64,000 nucleotides of DNA. It comes from Halieaceae bacterium. GTDB lineage: Bacteria > Pseudomonadota > Gammaproteobacteria > Pseudomonadales > Halieaceae. Where the stretch lies: positions 62,001 to 126,000 of the forward strand of contig JANQLM010000043.1 in assembly GCA_028280635.1 (NCBI GenBank), given 5' to 3'. This document shows, piece by piece, positions 56,535 to 64,000 of the stretch (positions within the stretch are counted from its first letter, which is position 1; the number at the start of each line of letters is the position of its first letter). Under the pieces are notes generated by a model. It was not told the origin of the DNA. It ran no database searches and saw only the letters and a program-made list of their open reading frames with translations. Both the position numbers and the translations under genes were made by a program.

Positions 56535-58288
56535 AGCGCAGTTCCAGTTTGGGCCACAGGCGCGCGCGGCACCCCGTAGCGATGTCGAATCACCCGCGCC
56601 GCGATCAGGCCGAGCGAGATATAGATGACCGGCGTGGTGAGGGAAATGATCACCTCCCCGGTAGTCCAGTTGAGTGAGCCGTCCGCCAATAGCTGGCCGG
56701 TGGCGCGCTGGTAGGGAATGACGTAGAAGTTGATCATCAGCACCGGGATCAGGCAGCCGTAGCCAATCAGGCACCAGGGGGCGAACAGCGTCAGCCGGGT
56801 CTTGCCGGCATCCCGGTCTTCCGACGGCACCTGGTGCAGGCGTTGACGGTATTCTCGCTCTGCGCCGCTAACCTCGCCCCGCGCCGACAGCCACAGGATC
56901 ACAGCAATCGCCAGACCGGCGCCGATGACCACCGGCGGCAACAGGTAGGGCCAGGTGATGATTCCCGCGTACTCCAGCGCCGACGGGATCACGTTGCCCA
57001 GGAAGCCCACGGTCATGCCCCAGAAAGCCGCCTGGCCGGTGATACGGTCACTCCAGACACTCATCAGGGCCACCGGCCCCCAGGACGAGGCGAACACCGT
57101 GCCGATAAACAGCATCAGCCAGAACACATTGGGCGGGAAGACAAGGCTCAGGGCCAGGGCAGACAGGCCCGTGGCCCCCATCACCCAGCGGGTGAAGGAG
57201 AGGCTGCGCTCGTCGCCATGACCCATGATGTCGTTGCTGACGCTGAAGCCCACCAGCGACAGGAAAGTGGAGGCCGAAGACAGGGCTGCCGCCATGATGC
57301 CGGCAATCAACAGGGCGCCAAGAAACTCGGGTACCAGGTGGCGGGCCGCCCAAAGAACTACCGTCTCCGAAGGGGAAATCTCGCTGTTGGCGAGGTTGAT
57401 CAGGCCGCCCACGCCATAAATCAGGATCTGCATAATGATCACCGCGAAGCAGGCATAGATCGCCGCCCGCAACACCACGTGCTCGTCCCGCGCCATCAGG
57501 TGACGGCTGGCCTGCCAGGGGCTGACCGCGTAGACAACCCCCCAGGCCATGTCGATCACTACCGCCCATATCAGGTAGTCAAAAGGCGTGGGCCAGTAGG
57601 TGTCCGGGCCTACCGTACCGTGCCAGCTGGCGATATCGGGCTTGCTCTCCAGCCGCGTCATATCCGCGATCGCCGCAGGCACACCACCAAAACCGTCCAC
57701 CACATACCCGACAAACAGCACGGTGGCGAAGCTAAACAGCAGGAACATCAGGGTGTCGGTGAGGATAACGCCGCGGGAGCCGGCGTAGAGGGTGAAAAGG
57801 GTATAGCCGAGCCAGGTGAGCACCAGGCTCTCCCCGTAGCTCAGCGGCATCAGCTCCGAGAGCAGGATGGCAGCGCCCTGGGTCACCACCAGCAGGTAGC
57901 CGCCCAGGCCGAGGATGATGGTGACGCCCGCCGCCTTCTGCACCCGCGGGTCGTCAAAGCGCTGCCCGAAATAGTCGGCCACCGTCGGTGCCCGGGACCG
58001 GCGCAGGTAGGTGCCGAACAACAGGGCACCGTAGATGTATCCGATCACGGCGATGCCCGGGAACAGCAGGTAGGGCCCCATCTGCCCGTCGTAGGTGAAA
58101 CCCGCCTCTCCCAGGAAGATGGAGGTGCTGAATACGCTGGCGACCAGGCTGCCGACAATCAGCAGAGTGGGCGCCTGGCGTCCCGCCACGTAGTAGTCAT
58201 CGAGGTTCTTGATGCCGCGCCCGGACCAGGTGCCGACTGCTACAAACAGCAGTACGCTCAGCCCCACGGTCCAGGTATAGATGTCCAT
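56531..58288 (-). CDS. Sodium:solute symporter family transporter
   Basis: Start ATG 58288; SSS fold, VGTWSGRGIKNLDDYYVAGRQAPTLLIVGSLVASVFSTSIFLGEAGF. Confidence 0.93.
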   Translation of the reverse strand: MDIYTWTVGLSVLLFVAVGTWSGRGIKNLDDYYVAGRQAPTLLIVGSLVASVFSTSIFLGEAGFTYDGQMGPYLLFPGIAVIGYIYGALLFGTYLRRSRAPTVADYFGQRFDDPRVQKAAGVTIILGLGGYLLVVTQGAAILLSELMPLSYGESLVLTWLGYTLFTLYAGSRGVILTDTLMFLLFSFATVLFVGYVVDGFGGVPAAIADMTRLESKPDIASWHGTVGPDTYWPTPFDYLIWAVVIDMAWGVVYAVSPWQASRHLMARDEHVVLRAAIYACFAVIIMQILIYGVGGLINLANSEISPSETVVLWAARHLVPEFLGALLIAGIMAAALSSASTFLSLVGFSVSNDIMGHGDERSLSFTRWVMGATGLSALALSLVFPPNVFWLMLFIGTVFASSWGPVALMSVWSDRITGQAAFWGMTVGFLGNVIPSALEYAGIITWPYLLPPVVIGAGLAIAVILWLSARGEVSGAEREYRQRLHQVPSEDRDAGKTRLTLFAPWCLIGYGCLIPVLMINFYVIPYQRATGQLLADGSLNWTTGEVIISLTTPVIYISLGLIAARVIRHRYGVPRAPVAQTGTAL

Positions 58289-58474
58289 CAGCAGTGACAG
58301 TGGCTGTAATCGTGGATATCGCCACTGACGCGGAAGCGCACTGCCCGGCATCCACAGTGTCCTTCAATCATCACCCGCCTCCCCCAAACGCCTGATCATA
58401 CCGCCGCCGCGGGCGGCAGGTGTCCCGCCCTATAGGGGTAGAAAGGCATGCGACTGGCTGTCGGGTGGCCCTGC

Positions 58475-59983
58475 TTACTCCGCGATATTGATCCAGGCAG
58501 CTTTTTCCTGGGTGTAGCTCAGCACCGACTCCATGCAGTTGTCGCGGGCGTTGCCGGACTGCTTGAAACCGCCGAACGGCAGTGTGAAATCCGCCTCGTC
58601 GTAGGTGTTCACCCAGACCATGCCCGCCTGCAGGTCGCGCACAAAGCGGTGAGCCTTGCCGACGTCAGCAGTCCAGATACTGGCGGCAAGGCCGTAGGGC
58701 GTATCGTTGGCAATTTCCACCGCCTCTTCCGGCCCGTCCACCGGCAGTATCGAGGCCACCGGGCCGAAGATCTCCTCACGGGCAATGGTCATCTGGTTGT
58801 TTACATCGGCAAACAGGGTCGGCTCCACAAAGGCCCCGGACTCGAGACCCTCGGGCACGCCGCCGCCGAACTCCAGCGAGGCGCCCTCCGACTGGCCCTT
58901 TTCGATGTAACCCAGCACGCGCTGCTGGGCTTCAAAAGTCACCAGTGGGCCCATCATGGTCTCCGGGTCCAGCGGGTCGCCCACGGTGAATTCTTCGCGC
59001 CCCTTCTCGCGAAAGGCCGCTACAAACTCCTCGTAAATGCCGCGCTCCACCAGCAACCGCGAGCCGGCATTACAGACCTCGCCCTGGTTGGAATAGATAC
59101 CGTAGATCGCCGATTCCACCGCCGCATCGAGGTCAGGCAGGTCGTTGAGGAAGACCTGCGGCGACTTGCCGCCGGTCTCCAGCGACACGCGCTTCATATT
59201 GGACTGGCCGGCGTATTGCAGCATCAGCTTGCCCACTGCCGTGGAGCCGGTGAAGCTGATCTTGTCGACATCGTTGTGCAGGGCCAGGGCCTTGCCGGCC
59301 ACTTCGCCGAGACCATTGACCACGTTGAACACGCCCGGCGGGCCGCCCGCCTCCACAAACAGCTGCGCCAGGCGCAGGCAGCTCAGGGGTGACTGCTCCG
59401 CGGGTTTGAGCACCACGCTGTTGCCCGCAGCCAACGCCGGGGCGAATTTCCAGGCCGCCATCAGCATGGGGTAGTTCCAGGGCGAAATCGCCCCCACCAC
59501 ACCGTAGGGCTCGCGACTCACGAAGTGCAGCGACTCGCTGTCAGTATTGGTCACACGGCCTTCGATCTTGTCGATGCACTCGCCGCAGAACTGGATGAAG
59601 TCCGCCACCGCCGGCAGATCATCTTCTACCATGGCACTGATGGGCTTGCCCATGTCCAGGGTATCCAGCACCGCCAGCGCCCGGCCGTCCTCACGCACCA
59701 GTTCAGCAAAGCGGTACATCACCGCCATGCGGTCCCGCGGCGCCATGCGCGACCAGCTACCGCCTTTGAAACTGGCGCGGGCCGAAGCCACAGCGCGATC
59801 AACATCGGCGGCGCTGCCGGCACTGACGGCGGCGATCACCTCGCCGTCGGCCGGGTTGATGCTCTCGATGACGTCATTGCTGACGACAAAGTCACCATCC
59901 AGGAACAACCCGGTGGGCGTTGCGGCCAGGGTGTCGGCGGCGGCCTGTTGCCAGTCCGCCCGGGTCAAGTCAGCCAGGTTCAT
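58475..59983 (-). CDS. Aldehyde dehydrogenase (PuuC-like candidate)
   Basis: 502 aa; GAISPWNYPMLMAAWKFAPALAAGNSVVLKPAE, SLETGGKSPQVF, NQGEVCNAGSRLLVE. Confidence 0.95.
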   Translation of the reverse strand: MNLADLTRADWQQAAADTLAATPTGLFLDGDFVVSNDVIESINPADGEVIAAVSAGSAADVDRAVASARASFKGGSWSRMAPRDRMAVMYRFAELVREDGRALAVLDTLDMGKPISAMVEDDLPAVADFIQFCGECIDKIEGRVTNTDSESLHFVSREPYGVVGAISPWNYPMLMAAWKFAPALAAGNSVVLKPAEQSPLSCLRLAQLFVEAGGPPGVFNVVNGLGEVAGKALALHNDVDKISFTGSTAVGKLMLQYAGQSNMKRVSLETGGKSPQVFLNDLPDLDAAVESAIYGIYSNQGEVCNAGSRLLVERGIYEEFVAAFREKGREEFTVGDPLDPETMMGPLVTFEAQQRVLGYIEKGQSEGASLEFGGGVPEGLESGAFVEPTLFADVNNQMTIAREEIFGPVASILPVDGPEEAVEIANDTPYGLAASIWTADVGKAHRFVRDLQAGMVWVNTYDEADFTLPFGGFKQSGNARDNCMESVLSYTQEKAAWINIAE

Positions 59984-60588
59984 GCGTCCTCCTGTTGCTG
60001 CATCAGTGCAGCCAATTCTAGATTACCTGCCGCGACCAGGCCCTCAATCACGCTGGCCCGGTCGCTGGCATTGCGATTCTGGCTCAGCTTGTACTTGCCG
60101 CGCAGATCGCTCATATCGATATGAAAACCCACGATGGCCGCGAGCATCCTGTCGATACGCTCCTCGTCCATTTTGTCCATGGTCCAGGGGCTGGCAAACC
60201 CCGCCTCATGCCGCAACGTCAGGCGCTCAAGGATATCTCGCTTGTCCTCGGGATCATCGTGCAGCACTACCGCGCCACGCACCTGTACCGTCACAAAATT
60301 CCAGGTAGGCACCAGCTGCGGATCGCCGTACCAGTTGGGTGAGATGTAGCCGTGGGGCCCGTTAAATACCACCAGCGCCTCACCGGCAGCCGCCAGGTCA
60401 ACGAGCTGGGGGTTGGGCCTGGCCAGGTGCCCCCACAACCTGTCGGCCCCCGGCTGTCGCAGCAGCGGCACCTGATTGGCCATCAGCCCGCCGGGGCCGG
60501 AGGTCACCAGCGTGCCCACCGCGGCTGCGTCGATAAAGGCCAGCAGGTCCTCGCGGTTGTCGTGGGAGAAATGTTGGGGAACGTACAT
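59980..60588 (-). CDS. PaiB-type FMN-binding negative transcriptional regulator
   Basis: MYVPQHFSHDNREDLLAFIDAAAVGTLVTSG..HGYISPNWYGDPQLVPTWNFVTVQVRG. Confidence 0.93.
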   Translation of the reverse strand: MYVPQHFSHDNREDLLAFIDAAAVGTLVTSGPGGLMANQVPLLRQPGADRLWGHLARPNPQLVDLAAAGEALVVFNGPHGYISPNWYGDPQLVPTWNFVTVQVRGAVVLHDDPEDKRDILERLTLRHEAGFASPWTMDKMDEERIDRMLAAIVGFHIDMSDLRGKYKLSQNRNASDRASVIEGLVAAGNLELAALMQQQEDA

Positions 60589-60739
60589 GCTGACCAGCCA
60601 GGGGGCAAAAAATCAGTATATACGCCGCATGGAATGAGCATGTACCCAATATCGGGGACGACTGCGAATACTACTCCCGGACGGGCACAAGCGCCGCGGG
60701 ACGACCGCCCCACGGACCTGAGTTATCTCCAGAGAGGCT

Positions 60740-61159
60740 TCAGGAAACTGCGGGAGCAGTTGCCGCGGCGCGCGAGTACTCAGCGCCAGCTTCGCGGCGG
60801 CGCGCACCGCGGCTAGTCAACGGCAGGCAGAGAGCAGAAATACCCAGTGACAGGCCCAGGCTCAGCATGGGTACCACCATGGCGTAAGCCAGGGTGTGGG
60901 CTTCAAGATGACCGCGTACGGTGGGGGTCGTCTTGCAGAGCTCAACCGCGTGAATGCCAAACAGCGAGTCGCTGGCGCACTCCATATAGGCGGCCACATA
61001 GGAGGAGTAATGTGTCGCGCCGGTGTTGTGATGCACAAAGGCAATACCGAAGCACAGCGCAGCCGCCAGCCCCATGCCGATCCGCAGGCGGCGAGAAGAT
61101 ACGCCTTGCTGTGCATTGGTACCACTGGGTACTGCTGAATCGTTTGTCGCCTTGTTCAT
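60740..61159 (-). CDS. Small membrane protein, unknown
   Basis: Probable ATG at 61159; ~139 aa with two or three hydrophobic segments. Confidence 0.55.
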   Translation of the reverse strand: MNKATNDSAVPSGTNAQQGVSSRRLRIGMGLAAALCFGIAFVHHNTGATHYSSYVAAYMECASDSLFGIHAVELCKTTPTVRGHLEAHTLAYAMVVPMLSLGLSLGISALCLPLTSRGARRREAGAEYSRAAATAPAVS

Positions 61160-61350
61160 CTTGCTATCCCCCACACCAACCCCGGTGTGTTCAGGGGTTA
61201 CATTAGCGCTTTACGGCAACAAAGCTTCATAAACCTCCTCCAGCTGTGACCCGGTTCATAGCCCCATGTGCAAAGCTGTGAATCGGTTCTCACTAATCAC
61301 CAGAGAGCGGGCCCCTTGGGGCGGATTGACGGGGAAATCCGCATCCCGGG

Positions 61351-62607
61351 TCAGCCCGGGCGGGCGAGTGCCTGCAGGTACCAGTTCACAAAGTCGACAC
61401 AGAGGTGTTCGTAGGCCGGGTTGTAGGGGCCCGGCTCAAAGAAGTGCGAGTTAACGCCGGCGCTATTGCGGGTAATGATGAACTCGTCTTCCAGCGTGGT
61501 GTTATGCCACAGCCAGGTCAGTGCATCGCGGTCGTAATCCTTTCCCTCCTCCGCATCGCCGCGCACCAACCAGACGATTTCCATGTCGGTGGCGGTGATG
61601 CCGCGGGGGGTGAAGCGATACAGCACGCAGTGATCCGGGTAATTGAGCATGAAGCACAGGGGACCGAGCTGGAAATCCCCGGCGCCGCCGTCGTAGCCGG
61701 TGAACTGCCCCATCAGCGGCGCCACAGGCTGGCCGCCATCGCTGCCGGTCAGGAAACCGTCGTAGAGTGCGTAGCGGCTGTGATAGACGTCGGTGCCAAA
61801 GCCGGCGGAGGCACTGTAAGCCTGGTAATGATTCAGTGTAATGCCGGTCACACCGGTCTGCGCCTCAGCGCGGGCCAGCATGGCCTCGGTGAGGTCGCTG
61901 ATGCGGTCCTCGACGTCCTGGATGCTGTGCATCCTGGCGTAGGCACGATGCGCGGTGGCGCAGTGGTAGCACTCCAGGTAGTTCTCCAGGGCCAGTTTCC
62001 AGTTGGCATCCACCCGGTATACCTGGCTGTGGGCGACTTTCGCGCCTGGCAGGTCGTAGGGCTTCAATGCCGCGCCGATGGTATCGAGGGCAGGCTCGAA
62101 GTGGGCGGCATCCGGGTCGCAATTGATAAACACCAGCCCCTCATAGACGCAGCAACGGGCATGCTTGAGGCCGTGGTCCGCCGGATCAAAGCCCTCCAGC
62201 GCCTCCATGGCGCGGGCCGCCTTGAGGCTGCCGTCCAGCTTGTAGACCCAACCGTGATAGGGACAAACGAAGGTCTTGCGGTTGCCGTGCTTCTCCTCGC
62301 AGATCCGGGCGCCGCGATGCCGGCAGATGTTCATGAGGGCGTGGATCTCGCCGTCCTCATCGCGACAGATGATGATGGCGTCTTCGCCCAGCTCAAACTG
62401 AATGTAGTCGCCCGGCCCGGGTAGCTGGCTGATGTGGGCGGCGTAGAGCCAGCCGCGGTAGAGAATCTGCTCCAACTCCCGCTCGAACACCAGCTGCGAG
62501 CGATAGAAATAGGGGTCCATCGCGTAGCCGGTCTTCTGCTGCTGGGCGGCAGTCTTCTCCGCCATCAGCGCCGGCGAGTCATCTACCTTGGTTGCGATCA
62601 GCTTCAT
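61351..62607 (-). CDS. Rieske non-heme iron oxygenase alpha subunit
   Basis: 418 aa; CRHRGARICEEKHGNRKTFVCPYHGW Rieske site; ENYLECYHCATAH iron site. Confidence 0.94.
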   Translation of the reverse strand: MKLIATKVDDSPALMAEKTAAQQQKTGYAMDPYFYRSQLVFERELEQILYRGWLYAAHISQLPGPGDYIQFELGEDAIIICRDEDGEIHALMNICRHRGARICEEKHGNRKTFVCPYHGWVYKLDGSLKAARAMEALEGFDPADHGLKHARCCVYEGLVFINCDPDAAHFEPALDTIGAALKPYDLPGAKVAHSQVYRVDANWKLALENYLECYHCATAHRAYARMHSIQDVEDRISDLTEAMLARAEAQTGVTGITLNHYQAYSASAGFGTDVYHSRYALYDGFLTGSDGGQPVAPLMGQFTGYDGGAGDFQLGPLCFMLNYPDHCVLYRFTPRGITATDMEIVWLVRGDAEEGKDYDRDALTWLWHNTTLEDEFIITRNSAGVNSHFFEPGPYNPAYEHLCVDFVNWYLQALARPG

Positions 62608-62610
62608 GGC

Positions 62611-63993
62611 TCAGACCGTGCGCAGATACCATTCGTAGTCGAGATTACTGACCACCGCCTGGAACTGGTGGTACTCGTCGCGACGAGTCATCTCGAACAG
62701 GCGGGTGAAGTGTTCACCGAAGTAGGTCGGCACGATATCGCTGGCCAGCCAGTTGTCCAGGGCACGCGGCCAGTTGGTGGCCAGGGTGATCTCTTCGTTC
62801 TCCAGGAATTCTCCTTCGACAACCCGGGTGCCCGGCTCACAGTGATTCTTCAGGCCGTGGTGAATGCCACCCAGCACGGCGGCCAGCACCAGGTAGGGAT
62901 TGGCGTCAGCGCCGGCCACCCGGTGCTCGATGCGCAGGTTTTTTGCGTCGCTGACCGGGATACGCAGGGACACGTTGCGATGGTTGTAACCCCAGTTCGG
63001 CGACAGCGGCGCATAGCAGCCGGGCTTCAGGCGCCGATAGGAATTGGCGTTGGGGGCAAACACCGCCTGGCAGTCTTTCATCATCACCCCCAGGCCGCCG
63101 ATGGCGTCGCGCATGCGCGGCCCGATAGGTGGCACCTCGCTGCTATCGGGGTCGACAAAGATATTGTTACCGTCCGCGTCGTAGACACTGATGTGAATAT
63201 GCAGGCCGTTGCCGGGCTCGTCAGCGAAGGGCTTGGCCATGAAGGTCGAGCCGATACCCAGGGAGGCCGCCACGCCCTTGATCAGGCGTTTGAGCATCAC
63301 CGCGTGATCGCAGGCGGTGACCACATCGTCGACGTGATGCAGGTTGATCTCGAACTGCCCGGGAGCGAACTCCAGATGGGCGGTGGTGGCGGGGATGCCC
63401 TGCTCTTCGCAGGCCAGCCGCACCGCTTCCAGGAAACCGTCAAACTCCGCCATATCCTCGGGGTTGCAGTACTGGGTGCCGTCCTGGCCCAGGTTGGTCC
63501 CCAGGATGCGACCCAGCCGCGGCTGCGGCACCGGGCCGTCACCATCCGCCAGCAGGTAGAACTCAAGCTCCGTGGCTACCACCACCCGGAGGCCCATCTC
63601 AGTCAGCGGCTTCAACGCATTGGCCAGCAGGGTGCGTGAATTGAAGCCCAGCGGCGAACCATCCAGCTCCGTCCAGTTCGCCAGCACCTGGTGGGTAGCC
63701 GACTTCAGCCAGGGGATGGGCGCAAGGGTCTCTACCACCGGCCAGAAACGCTTGTCCGGATCGCCGTCGAGTGTACCCAGGCCCAGCGGCTCGCAGCAGT
63801 CGCCCAGGGTGTTCATGATCGGCGTGGTGCCGGGCCCGGTCAGCCCCTTCTCAAAAAAGGTCTCGATCTCGGCGCGCGGGATACGCTTGGCGCGCAGGAT
63901 ACCGTTCATGTCCGGCGTCAGGATTTCCAGGCTGGCCAGGTCGGGATTCTGCTCGAGATAGGCGTCCAACGCCTTGCGTGATGCATCTGTCAT
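62611..63993 (-). CDS. Glutamine synthetase family protein, gamma-glutamylpolyamine synthetase (PuuA)-like
   Basis: 460 aa; TELEFYLL, HLEFAPGQFEINL, NGLHIHISVYD, RIEHRVAGADANPYLVLAAVLGGI. Confidence 0.92.
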   Translation of the reverse strand: MTDASRKALDAYLEQNPDLASLEILTPDMNGILRAKRIPRAEIETFFEKGLTGPGTTPIMNTLGDCCEPLGLGTLDGDPDKRFWPVVETLAPIPWLKSATHQVLANWTELDGSPLGFNSRTLLANALKPLTEMGLRVVVATELEFYLLADGDGPVPQPRLGRILGTNLGQDGTQYCNPEDMAEFDGFLEAVRLACEEQGIPATTAHLEFAPGQFEINLHHVDDVVTACDHAVMLKRLIKGVAASLGIGSTFMAKPFADEPGNGLHIHISVYDADGNNIFVDPDSSEVPPIGPRMRDAIGGLGVMMKDCQAVFAPNANSYRRLKPGCYAPLSPNWGYNHRNVSLRIPVSDAKNLRIEHRVAGADANPYLVLAAVLGGIHHGLKNHCEPGTRVVEGEFLENEEITLATNWPRALDNWLASDIVPTYFGEHFTRLFEMTRRDEYHQFQAVVSNLDYEWYLRTV

Positions 63994-64000
63994 GCTTATT

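Noticed and set aside
56834-58297. 487-aa plus-strand ORF opposite the sodium:solute symporter
   Set aside because: His/Arg/Gln-rich shadow frame with no domain; the minus strand is a clear transporter

Overview
GC-rich bacterial (probably gammaproteobacterial) chromosomal window, with three blocks. (1) About 1-12.6 kb: NUDIX hydrolase (partial), HxlR regulator, MaoC hydratase and two RND efflux operons separated by an MscS channel. (2) About 13.3-18.7 kb: an integron cassette array with no integrase in the window (CALIN-like). It is recognised from at least eight attC-type sites (R'' ..AACAAG.. to R' GTTRNNY) separating small, mostly unknown plus-strand ORFs; an AAC(6')-I-like acetyltransferase cassette is among them. 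Degenerate attC-like junctions and cassette-like genes continue to the right (VOC, RsgA paralog, FosA-like fosfomycin thiol transferase, GNAT). An ~88-bp palindromic, MITE/REP-like element occurs three times, each time in or against an attC core. Two of the copies bracket a two-cassette segment whose outer flanks look like the two halves of one attC. This array is the most interesting part of the window. (3) About 26-39 kb is ordinary housekeeping and accessory chromosome. About 39-64 kb is a large catabolic region with PuuB-, aldehyde dehydrogenase- and PuuA-like genes, a Rieske oxygenase, a GcvT-like protein, transporters, an NTF2-AraC fusion regulator and four paralogous GAGHNG flavoproteins. 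All calls come from reading the sequence and the supplied translations; no searches were run.
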